In this document: one piece after another, positions 15,061-24,466 of the stretch
How the letters are laid out: each line of letters starts with the position of its first letter
How positions within the stretch are numbered: the stretch's first letter is position 1
Assembly (NCBI GenBank): GCA_012840125.1
Contig: DULZ01000020.1
Coordinates: forward strand, 1-34,775
DNA from: Clostridia bacterium
Lineage (GTDB): Bacteria > Bacillota > DULZ01
Direction: 5' to 3'
Length of the DNA: 34,775 nt
Program-made: the position numbers and the translations under genes
Notes under the pieces: model-generated
The model's input: the letters and a program-made list of their open reading frames with translations, nothing else
The model's database searches: none
What the model was told of the DNA's origin: nothing

Positions 15061-16965
15061 ATGCGTAAAGACCCCTTGCAAATTACCTTGGTGGTGCTGT
15101 TGATCATTGGGATTGTGTTGTCGGTGGATGTGGGCCTGGCCCGGATCCGGTTGGAAGAGGCCAACCGCCGGGTGGAACTGGCCGTGGAGTACGGTGAAGT
15201 CAAAAGATTGGCCCGCTGGTCCGGCCTCTCCACCGGGGCAATGCTAGAGGAACTGGCGGCCCGGGGGGCCACGGGGGTCCTGTTTAAAGAAGAAAACCTC
15301 AGCCAATGGGAGGCCCAGAACGTCTCCATCAAATCAGGCGAGGCCATTCTTTTGGAGTACGGCTGGGAGCAGGAACAGGTGCCCCAACTCAACCCCCAGG
15401 CTACCTATTTGGTTACCCAGAATGAAAACACTTACCGCCGGCTGGCGGATCAATTACAATACAAAGCACCCGGCTTTCAGGATTTCCAGCATGACGGCGT
15501 ATACCTCTTGACTTCCACATTAAGTGCCGCCGAACTGCGTTCCCTGGGCCTGGGTTTTGACCGGGAAGGCATCCAGGCGGCCCGCCGGGCCGGGCTCAAT
15601 ATCCTGCTGCAGGTGCAGAACTGGCCCATGGCCTCGCCGGAAGGGGTACAGGCTGTGCTGGCCCAGGCGCTGGCCACGGAAGGGTTGACGGCACTTTTGT
15701 TTAACGACGCGGTGCTGCCGGGCTACCCGCGCCACCGGGAGATTTATCGCCAGGCATTGAGCCAGAGCCGGGTGCCGGTGGGGATTATCGAGTTCTTTCC
15801 CCAGCAGGGATTAAACCAGCTTATTCTAAACCTGGACAAAAGAGCCGTGCGGGTACATGCCATCGGGGAGCAGGAGATGACCAAGCTTACCCCCGGCAAG
15901 GCGGTGGAACGGCTGTGCCTGGCGGCTTCGGAGCGCAATAACCGGATTTTGTTAACCCGTTTCTTTTTCCGCCCGGAAGTGAATGACTGGACGGCATACA
16001 ACCTGGACTATATCGCCTCTTTGTCCGGGGCATTGGTGAAGGAAGGGTTTAGCTTAGGCCAGGCGGAGCCCTTCGGCACCCTGCGGGCATCCAGGCTTAA
16101 CCTGCTTTGGATTGGTCTGGCGGTGCTGGCGGGAGGAGTGATGCTTCTTGCTAAATTCATCGCCCGGCGCTGGGCTTTGCTGCTGGGCGCTCTAGGGGCG
16201 GCGGCCTGGGTGGGGCTTTTGGCCTTAGGGCTGGCAGGGCCGGGGCGGCTCATGATGGCCCTGGCGGCGACGGTTGTTTTCCCCAGCTTATCGCTCATGA
16301 CCTTTATCCGGCCCCAGCGGGCGGGGCTGGTGGAGAGCATTGGGCTGTGGCTCAAGACATCCCTGTTCTCCCTGGTGGGAGCGGTGCTGCTGGTGGGACT
16401 GCTGGCTGATGTGAGCTTTATGTTGAAGTTGGACCAGTTCCGGGGCGTGAAAATCGCCCATATCCTGCCCCTCATCATCCTGGTGCTCTTTTGCTGGTAC
16501 CGGCAGGAAGGGAAACACTGGCGGAAGAGCTTGCAAAGCCTCTGGCAATCCCATATCTCCGTCGGGTGGACAACCATTGCCGCAGTCCTGGCCCTGGGAC
16601 TCCTCATTTATGTGTCCAGGACGGGCAATGAATCGGCAGCGGTGAGCAGCCTGGAGCTGCAGATTAGATCCCTTTTGGATCAATGGCTGGTGGTGAGACC
16701 GCGGACGAAAGAGTTTCTCATCGGTCACCCGGCGCTGTTGCTGCTGTTTTACCTGGGCTACCGGCATCAATACCTGCCGGTGATGATTCTGGGGGCCATT
16801 GGCCAAATTTCCCTGGTGAATACCTTTGCGCACGTGCACACCCCGGTTTTGATCTCCTTGTTCCGCGCTCTTAACGGCTTGTGGCTGGGGCTGGTCATCG
16901 GGGTGCTGGTGATTGCCGGTTACCGCTTAATCGCCAGATTAGGGGAGCGGGTGGACAATGGGTAA
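15061..16965 (+). CDS. DUF5693 family polytopic membrane protein
   Basis: A 634-residue membrane protein. One N-terminal membrane segment (LQITLVVLLIIGIVLSVDV) is followed by ~320 extracytoplasmic residues (LARWSGLSTGAMLEELAARGATG...) and then about eight or nine membrane spans from residue ~350. This layout and the conserved start match DUF5693 proteins, whose function is unknown and which regularly sit beside csaB in Clostridia. ATG 15061 is chosen because TAAGGAGG lies 5 nt upstream. Its last 8 bases overlap csaB, so the two products are probably coupled. By context it may take part in making or exporting the pyruvylated wall polymer; that is inference. Confidence 0.8.
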   Translation: MRKDPLQITLVVLLIIGIVLSVDVGLARIRLEEANRRVELAVEYGEVKRLARWSGLSTGAMLEELAARGATGVLFKEENLSQWEAQNVSIKSGEAILLEYGWEQEQVPQLNPQATYLVTQNENTYRRLADQLQYKAPGFQDFQHDGVYLLTSTLSAAELRSLGLGFDREGIQAARRAGLNILLQVQNWPMASPEGVQAVLAQALATEGLTALLFNDAVLPGYPRHREIYRQALSQSRVPVGIIEFFPQQGLNQLILNLDKRAVRVHAIGEQEMTKLTPGKAVERLCLAASERNNRILLTRFFFRPEVNDWTAYNLDYIASLSGALVKEGFSLGQAEPFGTLRASRLNLLWIGLAVLAGGVMLLAKFIARRWALLLGALGAAAWVGLLALGLAGPGRLMMALAATVVFPSLSLMTFIRPQRAGLVESIGLWLKTSLFSLVGAVLLVGLLADVSFMLKLDQFRGVKIAHILPLIILVLFCWYRQEGKHWRKSLQSLWQSHISVGWTTIAAVLALGLLIYVSRTGNESAAVSSLELQIRSLLDQWLVVRPRTKEFLIGHPALLLLFYLGYRHQYLPVMILGAIGQISLVNTFAHVHTPVLISLFRALNGLWLGLVIGVLVIAGYRLIARLGERVDNG

Positions 16966-18070
16966 GCGGATAGTGATTTCCGGTTATTACGGGTTTAACA
17001 ATGTGGGGGATGAAGCAGTCTTGTTCAGCATGCTGCGGACTCTGCGGGCCCAGCGGCCGGACTTGAAAATCACGGTGCTGTCCCAGGACCCGGAGAAGAC
17101 CGCCAGGGCTTACGGGGTCCAGGCGGTCAACCGCTGGCGGCTGAAAGAAGTATGGCAGGCTTTGCGGCAGTGCGACCTTTTCATCAGCGGCGGCGGGAGT
17201 TTGTTACAGGATGTTACCAGCTCCCGGAATGTATTCTACTATTTGGGCCTGGTCCAGCTGGCGAAGCTGTTGGGCAAGAAAGTGTTTTTTTATGCGCAAG
17301 GCGTCGGCCCCATTTCCCGGAAGCTGAGCCGGGAGGTCATGCGCCGGGTGGTGAATCAGGTGGACCTGGTTACCGTGCGGGATGAAGATTCGAAAAGGCT
17401 CCTTTTGGAGTTGGGGGTCACCAAGCCGGAGATCCTGGTGAAAGCCGATGCGGTCCTGGGGCTCTACGCCAAAGAGATGGACCGCCAGCCGGGCCTGAAA
17501 TACCTGGCCAAAAATGAGGTGCAGTTGGGGGAGGGTGCTCCGCCCATCATCGGGATTTCCGTGCGGGACTGGCACCAGTTTCAAGGTTATAAGAAAGCCG
17601 TGGCGGCAGTGGGGGACCGGTTGGTCCGGGAGGGCTACCAGGTGGTCTTCTTACCTTTCCATTTTCCCGATGATATCGCCCCTTCCAGGGAAATCGCCAA
17701 GATGATGGAGGAACCGGCGGTGGTGATCCGGGATGAGCTGGGGGTGGTGGAGATGCTGGGCTGCCTAAGCGCCATGCATCTTTTAATCGGCATGCGGCTC
17801 CATGCCTTGATCATGGCCGGGGTGATGGGAGTCCCTATTGTCGGTATCTCTTATGATCCAAAGGTGGACGCCTTCATGAAAGCCGTCGGCCAGCCGGTGG
17901 CAGGCCGGGTGGAGACCCTGGCTGCGGAGGTGCTGGCCGGCGAAGTGGACAGGATTTTAGCCAACCGCGAGACAGTAACGGCGCAGCTGGCGGAAGCCGT
18001 TGGGGCGCTGCGGGTAGAGGCGCGGGATACCGGGCGCCTGGCCCTGCAGCTGCTGCAAGAGCAGCCTTGA
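16958..18070 (+). CDS. csaB: Polysaccharide pyruvyl transferase CsaB
   Basis: A 370-residue cytoplasmic enzyme with the family's opening motif (ISGYYGFNNVGDEAVL) and glycine-rich FISGGGSLLQD. Further hallmarks are FFYAQGVGPIS, the VTVRDEDSKRLL strand-helix, and the C-terminal IGMRLHALIMAGVMGVPIVGISYDPKV block. CsaB adds a ketal-linked pyruvate from PEP to the secondary cell-wall polysaccharide, the ligand of SLH domains. This fits the two SLH proteins encoded upstream. It overlaps the DUF5693 gene by 8 bp, and the next gene follows after 17 bp, forming one transcript. Confidence 0.95.
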   Translation: MGKRIVISGYYGFNNVGDEAVLFSMLRTLRAQRPDLKITVLSQDPEKTARAYGVQAVNRWRLKEVWQALRQCDLFISGGGSLLQDVTSSRNVFYYLGLVQLAKLLGKKVFFYAQGVGPISRKLSREVMRRVVNQVDLVTVRDEDSKRLLLELGVTKPEILVKADAVLGLYAKEMDRQPGLKYLAKNEVQLGEGAPPIIGISVRDWHQFQGYKKAVAAVGDRLVREGYQVVFLPFHFPDDIAPSREIAKMMEEPAVVIRDELGVVEMLGCLSAMHLLIGMRLHALIMAGVMGVPIVGISYDPKVDAFMKAVGQPVAGRVETLAAEVLAGEVDRILANRETVTAQLAEAVGALRVEARDTGRLALQLLQEQP

Positions 18071-18087
18071 GTTTAAGGGGGACGGAT

Positions 18088-19350
18088 ATGAGGTTTTGGA
18101 CGAAGCAGTTTTGGCAAAAAATTACCGGTGTACTGCTGGCTTGGGGGTTAGTGAGTTTCCTGGCGCCTCCCGGGATTTTCGGTCAGGTGACGGAACCAAT
18201 CCCCGCCCCGAAAGTGGAGTTGGAGCTGCTCCAGGAAGCGGACGTGGCTGCAGGAGTGAAGCATTATACATATCGCGGGACTCTGGCCGATGGGGAACCC
18301 ATCATGGTGCAGGTGATTGAGGCGGATTTACTAAATCCGGAAGTGGAAGTAAAACCGGTGGCGGCTCAAACAGGGAATTACGGTAAGCGGGAGGCGGTGG
18401 CTTCCCTGGGCGCCCGCAGCGGGGCCGTGGCTGCGGTCAACGGCGGTTTTTACAGTACCTCCGCTCCCTACACTCCGGTAGGGAGCCTGGTCATAGACGG
18501 CAAGTTGGAAGCGGCCTCTTCCATTTGGCGCACTTCTATGGCTTGGCTGGAGGAAGGAAGAATTGTCTTCGGTTATTTTAACCTGGAAGATTACCCGGTG
18601 GTGTCCGATGAAATCCAGCAGGTCACTTACACGCCGGGCATTAAGCACTTGATTACCGGGGGGCCCCTGCTGGTCGAGGGAGGCAAACCCGTTTACCAGT
18701 ATCACCTGGAAGGATTGGCCGGGAGCCTGGCTGCCCGGCATCCTCGCACGGCGGTGGGCGGCAACCAGGCCGGCCGCCTGTTCTTGGTGACGGTGGACGG
18801 CCGGCAGCCCGGGGTGAGTGTAGGCGTGACCTTTGAGGAATTGTCCCTGCTCATGATCCGGCTGGGGGCCGAGATGGCCATGGGGCTGGACGGCGGGGGT
18901 TCCACCACGGCCTGGGTGAACGGCCGGGTCGTTAACCAGGTGAGTGAGGGCAGCCAGCGGCTGGTGGCCAACGCCCTGGTGGTCCGGTCCGGCATTGCGG
19001 TCTTTATCGACGGCAAGAGAGTATATTTCGATGTGCCGCCGCGGGTGGAACAAGGCCGCACCCTGGTACCCCTGCGGGCCTTTTTTGAAGGGCTGGGGGC
19101 CGCCGTGGACTGGCACGGTGATACCCAGACCATCACGGCCCGGAAGGACGGCTTGGAGGTCCGGCTGCAGGTGGGGGTCGGGGAAGCCCTGGTCAACGGC
19201 ACGCCGGTCCCCCTGGATGTACCGGCCAGGATTGAAGAGGGCCGGACCCTGGTGCCGCTCAGGTTTGTCAGTGAAGCGTTCGGGGCGGAGGTTGTGTGGG
19301 ATCCGGCGAAGATCATTACGATTTCTTCCGGGGGGAGGCTGGGTCAATGA
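18088..19350 (+). CDS. Secreted phosphodiester glycosidase-like protein with stalk domain
   Basis: A 420-residue exported protein. A signal peptide (~1-33) is followed by a phosphodiester glycosidase (NAGPA/DUF2233) domain, residues ~55-305, with AAVNGGFYSTSAPYTP and the signature MGLDGGGSTTAW. This domain family removes GlcNAc-type caps from phosphodiesters and occurs in bacterial exopolysaccharide loci. The last ~110 residues form a copper-amine-oxidase-N-like stalk domain with two VPLR motifs (RTLVPLRAFFEGLGAAVDW and RTLVPLRFVSEAFGAEVVW). ATG 18088 has AAGGGGGA upstream, better than the TTG that overlaps the csaB stop. It overlaps the next gene by ATGA. A wall-polymer processing role is inferred from context. 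Confidence 0.88.
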   Translation: MRFWTKQFWQKITGVLLAWGLVSFLAPPGIFGQVTEPIPAPKVELELLQEADVAAGVKHYTYRGTLADGEPIMVQVIEADLLNPEVEVKPVAAQTGNYGKREAVASLGARSGAVAAVNGGFYSTSAPYTPVGSLVIDGKLEAASSIWRTSMAWLEEGRIVFGYFNLEDYPVVSDEIQQVTYTPGIKHLITGGPLLVEGGKPVYQYHLEGLAGSLAARHPRTAVGGNQAGRLFLVTVDGRQPGVSVGVTFEELSLLMIRLGAEMAMGLDGGGSTTAWVNGRVVNQVSEGSQRLVANALVVRSGIAVFIDGKRVYFDVPPRVEQGRTLVPLRAFFEGLGAAVDWHGDTQTITARKDGLEVRLQVGVGEALVNGTPVPLDVPARIEEGRTLVPLRFVSEAFGAEVVWDPAKIITISSGGRLGQ

Positions 19351-20585
19351 AGAAGCGAAACTGGACCGTCATTATTTGCGCAGCTCTGCTCATCTGCATG
19401 CTGGCGCCCGTGGAACTCCTGGCTGCTTTGCCCCCGCGGGTGGTTTGGGAATACTCCACCACCCAGTCTTTCGTGGGCTTTGTGAGCCTTACGCCCCATG
19501 GGACGCTCCTCATAGCCGAAAACGGCCCTTATGAACCAAAAGTACGGGAGCTTGGCCCCCAGGGAGAGGTTCTCTGGGAATACGGTCCCGTGCAGGCAAA
19601 CAGCGCCGTAATGCTGGCCGGCGGGAACGTCTTGATTGCCGACAGCGGGGCTCCCGGCTATCCCCTCAAGCCCAGGGTGATGGAGGTGGACGGGCAGGGT
19701 CAGGTCCGGTGGAGTTACGAGTTCAGCCACCGGGGGGACAGCCCGCGGCTGGCCGTGGCGGCCGCCGAGGGCCGGTTTCTGGTGGTCCTGCCGGACCGGG
19801 TAGTGGAAATAGACCGTCAAGGAAAAGTTTACTGGCATTATGAGGGACTGCTTTATCCAGTCTGGGCGGAGCGACTGCCCGACGGCAATACGTTAATCGT
19901 GGACCGGGGTTTTTACGGCGGGCAGGTGCTGGAAGTTGACCCGTCCGGTACGGTGGTTTGGAGTTATGGCGATTACGGCGCCCCCGGTCAAACCGGGATC
20001 TTGTCCCGGCCCGTCTGGGCCACCCGGTTACCTGACGGCAGCACCCTGGTCAGCGACCGGGGCAGGGCTTGCCTTTTAAAGATTACCGGTGAAACGGCCG
20101 AGGTGGTCAACCAGTGGTCTGAGGTGTTAAGCAGCGTACCGGTGGCGGACCGGTGGGTGGCGCTGCCGGATTTGGACAGGGGCCGGGTCTATCTCAGCGT
20201 AACCCTGAGCAGCGGGCGTTCGGTGCTCTGGCTGGTGGACCGGGAAATCCGCACCCTGGTGTGGGGAGAGCCGGTACGGTTCCAGGTGCCGCCGGTGCTG
20301 CTGGAGGAAGGGCTGTACGGCGGGGCCCGGGAACTGGTGGAATTGCTGGGAGGCCGGGTTACCTGGCAAGCCGATACCAAGGAATTAGAAATCCTGCACC
20401 GGGACCGGCAGGCCGTGCTGCGGGCGGACAGCCGGGAAGCCCTGGTAGACGGGGAAAAGGTACACCTGGCACCGCCCAAAATCTTCGGCGGTACCGCCCT
20501 GGTACCCCTGGAATTCCTCAGGGACTATTTCGGGCTGGAGTACCGCTGGGATCCGGAGGCCAGGGAGCTGGATCTTACGCCGTAG
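19347..20585 (+). CDS. Exported beta-propeller (ASST/PQQ-like) protein with stalk domain
   Basis: A 412-residue protein with a signal peptide (to ~27). Residues ~28-310 consist of propeller blades with recurring 'V-x-W-x-Y', 'L-P-D/x-G-x-T/V-L-I/V-x-D' and 'V-x-E-V/I-D-x-x-G' motifs, as in arylsulfotransferase-like and PQQ-like propellers. Residues ~320-412 form a copper-amine-oxidase-N-like stalk domain (GTALVPLEFLRDYFGLEYRWD). I cannot confirm a catalytic His of a true arylsulfotransferase, so a binding or scaffold role is as likely. The ATG overlaps the upstream stop (ATGA), so the two exported stalk proteins are likely made together. murJ follows after 22 bp. Confidence 0.8.
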   Translation: MKKRNWTVIICAALLICMLAPVELLAALPPRVVWEYSTTQSFVGFVSLTPHGTLLIAENGPYEPKVRELGPQGEVLWEYGPVQANSAVMLAGGNVLIADSGAPGYPLKPRVMEVDGQGQVRWSYEFSHRGDSPRLAVAAAEGRFLVVLPDRVVEIDRQGKVYWHYEGLLYPVWAERLPDGNTLIVDRGFYGGQVLEVDPSGTVVWSYGDYGAPGQTGILSRPVWATRLPDGSTLVSDRGRACLLKITGETAEVVNQWSEVLSSVPVADRWVALPDLDRGRVYLSVTLSSGRSVLWLVDREIRTLVWGEPVRFQVPPVLLEEGLYGGARELVELLGGRVTWQADTKELEILHRDRQAVLRADSREALVDGEKVHLAPPKIFGGTALVPLEFLRDYFGLEYRWDPEARELDLTP

Positions 20586-20607
20586 CCGGAAGAGAAGGAG
20601 AAAGTTC

Positions 20608-22143
20608 ATGTTTCGCGCCGCATTAGTCATCTTGGTTTTGAATTTGCTCAGCCGCCTGCTGGGTTTTGTGCGGGACGCGGTCATCACCTGGCAGTTCGGC
20701 GCCGGCGGTATGACGGATGCCTACCTGGTAGCTTACACCATTCCCTATGCCCTGGAGGCGGTGCTGGGGATGTCTTTTGTCACCGTGATCGTGCCGGTGC
20801 TGACCAGGTACCTGGTGCAGGGGGAGCGGGAAGAAGGGAGCCGGGTGGCCTCGGCGGTGGTGAGCGGTACCGGCTTGCTCCTAGTTTTTCTTACCGCCCT
20901 GGGCCTGGTGCTGGCCCCGGTACTGGTGCAGGCCCTGGCGCCTGGTTTTGCCCCGGACAAATTGGCTTTGACGGTGGAGCTGACCAGGATCATGTTTCCC
21001 TCTATTATCTTTATGGGCTTGGGCTTGATGCTGTCGGGGATTTTGAATGCCCACAAGCGTTTTGCTTTGCCTGCCGTTGCTCCTGCTCTAGTCAACCTGG
21101 TCATCATCCTGGCGGTGGTGTGCTTCGGTTCCCGGTACGGGATTAAGGGACTGGCGGTGGGGACCCTGGTGGGTTTTGCCTGCTCCTGCCTGGTCCAACT
21201 GCCCGGCATGGGCCGCCTGGATTTGCGGCTGGGGTGGGTGCTGGATTTCCGGCACCCGCAGGTGAGGCAGATGATTAAAGCCATCATCCCGGTGACTTTT
21301 GCTACCGGGGTGAACCAGGTGAACCTGGCGGTGAACCGCTTTTTTGCCTCCGGGCTGGCCGCCGGGAGCATCACCGCCCTGGACTTGGCTAACCGGGTGA
21401 TGAACCTGCCCCTGGGGGTTTTTGCCGCCGCTGTGGCTACGGCGGCTTTTCCCGCCATGGCGGAAAAGGCCGCCCGGGACGACGGCCCAGGCTTGGCCCG
21501 GGAATTCACTTCCGCCTTGCGGCTGGTCTGTTTAACCATGCTGCCCTGTACCGTAGGGCTGGCGGTACTGCGGGAGCCGGTGATCCGGCTGCTTTTTGAA
21601 AGGGGCGCCTTTCAAGGGGAAGCCACCGGCATGACCGCCGGGGCCCTGCTCTATTTTTCCCTGGGCCTCTTGTTTCTAGGCGGCATTTACCTGCTCACCC
21701 GGGCCTATTATTCCCTGGGCGACTTAAAAACCCCCGCCCGGGTGGGCCTGGTGGCGGTGGCCTGCAACCTGGTATTTAGTATTATACTGCTGCCCTTTTT
21801 GGGGCACCGGGGCTTGGCTTTCGCCAATACCCTGGCGGCGCTGGTGAATGCCGGCCTGCTGTACTACCTCCTGGGGAAACGGATCCCCCTCAGGGAGCAA
21901 GGCAGTTTGGCGGCGCCCCTGGGGAAAATGGGAGGTGCCGCTCTGGTCATGGGCCTGGTGGTGGACCGGGGACTGCACTTTCTGGGGCCGGCAGGAGAAC
22001 CGTCTTCCTTCCTCCTGCAGCTGCTTCTTTTATTACTGCTGGTCGCTGTAGGAGGTGCGGTTTACGGGGCTTTGGTGCTCCTTTTAGGCGTGGAGGAAGG
22101 GAAAAAACTGCTGTCCCTGGTGAAACTATCCAGAGACAAATAA
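20608..22143 (+). CDS. murJ: Lipid II flippase MurJ (MviN family)
   Basis: A 511-residue membrane protein with about 14 membrane spans. The N-terminus LLSRLLGFVRDAVITWQFGAGGMTDAYLVAYTIP holds the family signature with conserved Arg and Asp. Later landmarks are VTFATGVNQVNLAVNRFFAS, LGVFAAAVATAAFPAMAEKA, REPVIRLLFERGAF and YSLGDLKTPARVG. MurJ flips lipid-linked peptidoglycan precursor across the membrane; paralogues can export other lipid-linked glycans. Lying among wall-polymer genes, this copy could serve either role. AAGGAG precedes the ATG. Confidence 0.93.
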   Translation: MFRAALVILVLNLLSRLLGFVRDAVITWQFGAGGMTDAYLVAYTIPYALEAVLGMSFVTVIVPVLTRYLVQGEREEGSRVASAVVSGTGLLLVFLTALGLVLAPVLVQALAPGFAPDKLALTVELTRIMFPSIIFMGLGLMLSGILNAHKRFALPAVAPALVNLVIILAVVCFGSRYGIKGLAVGTLVGFACSCLVQLPGMGRLDLRLGWVLDFRHPQVRQMIKAIIPVTFATGVNQVNLAVNRFFASGLAAGSITALDLANRVMNLPLGVFAAAVATAAFPAMAEKAARDDGPGLAREFTSALRLVCLTMLPCTVGLAVLREPVIRLLFERGAFQGEATGMTAGALLYFSLGLLFLGGIYLLTRAYYSLGDLKTPARVGLVAVACNLVFSIILLPFLGHRGLAFANTLAALVNAGLLYYLLGKRIPLREQGSLAAPLGKMGGAALVMGLVVDRGLHFLGPAGEPSSFLLQLLLLLLLVAVGGAVYGALVLLLGVEEGKKLLSLVKLSRDK

Positions 22144-22206
22144 AGGATTTCCGCCCCCGGTGGCGAATAAGATCGTTTTGAGTAGATGAATCACGGGAGG
22201 GCTGCC

Positions 22207-22632
22207 ATGTTAGATAACCGCGAAATTCAGCAAATCATCCCGCACCGGTACCCGTTCTTGCTGGTGGACCGGATTGTGGAACTGGCAGAAGGCAAAAGAG
22301 CCGTCGGGATCAAAAATGTAACTGTGAATGAGCCTTTTTTTATGGGCCATTTTCCTGGTTACCCGGTGATGCCCGGGGTGCTGATCATGGAAGCGCTGGC
22401 TCAGGTAGGCGCCGTGGCTCTGCTCAAAATGCCTGAATTCCAGGGGAAGCTGGCTTTTCTGGCCGGTTTGGAAAACGTGCGTTTCCGCCGCCAAGTGGTG
22501 CCGGGGGATGTGCTGCGGCTGGAGGTAGAGCTCACCAAACTGAAGGGCCGCGTGGGTAAAGGCCTGGGACGAGCTTACGTGGGGGAAGAACTGGCAGCTG
22601 AAGGCGAGATCTTGTTTGCGGTGGAAAAGTAA
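22207..22632 (+). CDS. fabZ: 3-hydroxyacyl-ACP dehydratase FabZ
   Basis: A 141-residue hot-dog fold enzyme of normal length. The N-terminus has [17 protein letters not shown]. The catalytic His lies in [12 protein letters not shown] and the catalytic Glu, 14 residues later, in IMEALAQ, the FabZ spacing. It dehydrates 3-hydroxyacyl-ACP in fatty-acid synthesis. ATG 22207 is chosen because GGGAGG lies 6 nt upstream. It is isolated from other fab genes and sits between murJ and a tagO-like gene, an arrangement seen in several Clostridia. Confidence 0.95.
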   Translation: MLDNREIQQIIPHRYPFLLVDRIVELAEGKRAVGIKNVTVNEPFFMGHFPGYPVMPGVLIMEALAQVGAVALLKMPEFQGKLAFLAGLENVRFRRQVVPGDVLRLEVELTKLKGRVGKGLGRAYVGEELAAEGEILFAVEK

Positions 22633-22635
22633 GAC

Positions 22636-22664
22636 TTGTACCGGTTGCGCACAAGGTTTACAAT
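22636..22664 (+). promoter_or_regulatory. SigA promoter before the tagO-like gene
   Basis: TTGTAC (22636-22641), 17-bp spacer, TACAAT (22659-22664), in the 82-bp gap after fabZ. Confidence 0.65.
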
Positions 22665-22714
22665 GTTAAGGAACGCTTTCTTGGGAGAAGGAGAAACATT
22701 GGAGGCGATGGCCT

Positions 22715-23803
22715 TTGTGGTGGAAATTGATGCTGGGAGTGTTAGCCGCTTTTCTTTTGACCTGGCTGGTTACTCCATGGATTAAGAAATTAGCCGTCCG
22801 CTGGGGCGCTTTGGATAAACCGAATGGGCGTAAAGTACACCGGCGCGTGATGCCGCGCATGGGCGGGGTGGCCATGTACCTGTCCTTCGCGGCGGTGGTG
22901 CTGGCCACGCAGCCGTTAAACAACTTGGTGCTGGGACTCTTGGTGGGAGCCACCTGGATTATCATCTTGGGCATCCTGGATGATATCAAAGGGCTTTCCG
23001 CCAAAGTGAAGCTGGTGGGGCAGATCGCCGGGGCAGCTATTCTGGTGGCTTTCGGTTACCGGGTGGAGTTCATCACCAATCCTTTCAGCGACGGCCTGCT
23101 CATGCTGGGCAAACTGGCGGTGCCCTTGACCATCCTGTGGGTAATCGGGGTGACCAATGCCATTAACTTGATCGACGGCCTGGACGGCCTGGCCGCCGGG
23201 ACGTCTGGGATTGCCGCGTTGACCATGGCCGCCGTGGTAGTCTCCGAATACACCCTCAACGGCAGTTTAGGCGATATTTCCTGGTTGGTGATCAGCCTGG
23301 CCCTGATCCTGACCGGCAGTATTGCCGGTTTCCTGCGGTATAATTTTCACCCGGCCCAGATCTTTATGGGGGACAGCGGTTCCATGTTCTTGGGCTTTAC
23401 CCTGTCCGCCTTGGCCATTGCCGGCTTGACCAAAGGAGCGACGGTGATTTCCGTTTTCATCCCGATTGTGATCCTTGGTATTCCCATTTGCGATACGCTT
23501 TTTGCCATTGTGCGCCGTTTTCTCAACCAGCAGCCGATTTTCCAGCCGGATAAGCATCACCTGCATCACTGCCTGCTGGAAAAAGGGCTGTCCCACAAGC
23601 AAACGGTGGTCACCATTTACGGTATCAATGTCCTGCTGGGCATTAGTGCCGTCCTGTTAACCAGGTTAAACAACGACCAGGCGATTATGCTGCTGATCGG
23701 GTTGGCCTTCTTGGTTCTGGTAGGGGCAAACCGGTTAGGTGTAACCGGTGCCGGTACGGTGACCGGCCAGGTGGAAGAAAGACGGACGAGCTTACCCCGT
23801 TAG
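22715..23803 (+). CDS. tagO: Undecaprenyl-phosphate GlcNAc-1-phosphate transferase (TagO/WecA)
   Basis: A 362-residue polytopic membrane enzyme of the MraY/WecA superfamily. Hallmarks are DKPNGRKVHRRVMPRMGG near the N-terminus, the Asp pair in LGILDDIKGLSAK, NAINLIDGLDGLAAG, FMGDSGSMFLGF and the HHCLLEKGLSHKQ loop (HHxLx). It starts lipid-linked synthesis of teichoic-acid-like or secondary wall polymers from UDP-GlcNAc. The start is TTG 22715, with GGAGG 9 nt upstream; ATG 22730 is possible. With csaB and the SLH proteins it suggests that the pyruvylated wall polymer may be initiated here. Confidence 0.92.
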   Translation: MWWKLMLGVLAAFLLTWLVTPWIKKLAVRWGALDKPNGRKVHRRVMPRMGGVAMYLSFAAVVLATQPLNNLVLGLLVGATWIIILGILDDIKGLSAKVKLVGQIAGAAILVAFGYRVEFITNPFSDGLLMLGKLAVPLTILWVIGVTNAINLIDGLDGLAAGTSGIAALTMAAVVVSEYTLNGSLGDISWLVISLALILTGSIAGFLRYNFHPAQIFMGDSGSMFLGFTLSALAIAGLTKGATVISVFIPIVILGIPICDTLFAIVRRFLNQQPIFQPDKHHLHHCLLEKGLSHKQTVVTIYGINVLLGISAVLLTRLNNDQAIMLLIGLAFLVLVGANRLGVTGAGTVTGQVEERRTSLPR

Positions 23804-23817
23804 ACTGAGAGGTGGCG

Positions 23818-24384
23818 ATGGTAGTGCCTAGTAGAGCGGTGATGATAGGAGTTGTGGTTATCAGTGTGGCCATTGCCGGTTTTGCGGCGGGCAGTTTTGC
23901 CGGTGCGTATATGGCCGGGGAACCGGGAACCGAGTATGATCCGCTGGTGGCGGAGAGTTATCTCCAGGAAGCGGTGACCCAGGCCGCGGGGGAACTGCAG
24001 GCGGAAATTGTAGCGCTGCAAGAAGAAATCGAGGCCCTGCGTAAGAAGGTGGACGACTTGGAGCGGAAGGCTGCGTCCTCTGCCGCTGCCACCAGTGCCA
24101 GCCGGGCCCAGAGCAGCAGTAGCGGCAGCCAAGCCCGGAGTTCTTCCGGCGGCGAGGAAAGCGCCGTTGCCGGTGTACCCAAGCAACCCGGCAAAACCGG
24201 AGTAGTTAAGGCCGCCGCCGGAGCCAACCTGCGTACCGGACCCAGTACGGAATACGAGACCATTACGGCGGTAGCCCATCAAACCAGGGTGGAGCTGATC
24301 GCCAGCATGGACGGCTGGTATGAGGTTAAATTGGCCGATGGGACGAAGGGATGGATTTTCGGCGAGTTAATCGAACTTGACTAA
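23818..24384 (+). CDS. Membrane-anchored SH3b-domain protein
   Basis: A 188-residue protein. One N-terminal membrane anchor (MIGVVVISVAIAGFAAGSF) is followed by a coiled coil (~45-85), then a Ser/Ala-rich low-complexity linker (~86-118). A C-terminal bacterial SH3 domain (~127-188) carries AGANLRTGPSTEYETI and the DGTKGWIFGELIE ending. Such SH3b domains bind the cell wall. ATG 23818 has GAGAGG 5 nt upstream; GTG 23812 is less likely. It follows the tagO-like gene after 14 bp and is probably co-transcribed. No enzymatic domain is present, so a wall-sensing or scaffolding role is likely. Confidence 0.82.
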   Translation: MVVPSRAVMIGVVVISVAIAGFAAGSFAGAYMAGEPGTEYDPLVAESYLQEAVTQAAGELQAEIVALQEEIEALRKKVDDLERKAASSAAATSASRAQSSSSGSQARSSSGGEESAVAGVPKQPGKTGVVKAAAGANLRTGPSTEYETITAVAHQTRVELIASMDGWYEVKLADGTKGWIFGELIELD

Positions 24385-24391
24385 CCAGTAC

Positions 24392-24425
24392 GACACAGGG
24401 GGATAATTCTTCTGTGTCATTTTTA
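24392..24425 (+). terminator. Terminator of the tagO-SH3b unit, GACACAGGGGGA-type
   Basis: GACACAG (24392-24398), a 13-nt loop starting GGGGA and ending CTT, CTGTGTC (24412-24418), then ATTTTTAT. It shares its stem and loop frame with the terminator at 11639. Confidence 0.8.
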
Positions 24426-24466
24426 TTGCCGGCATCGACTGCCGCAAATACCACGATCGTTCCGGT

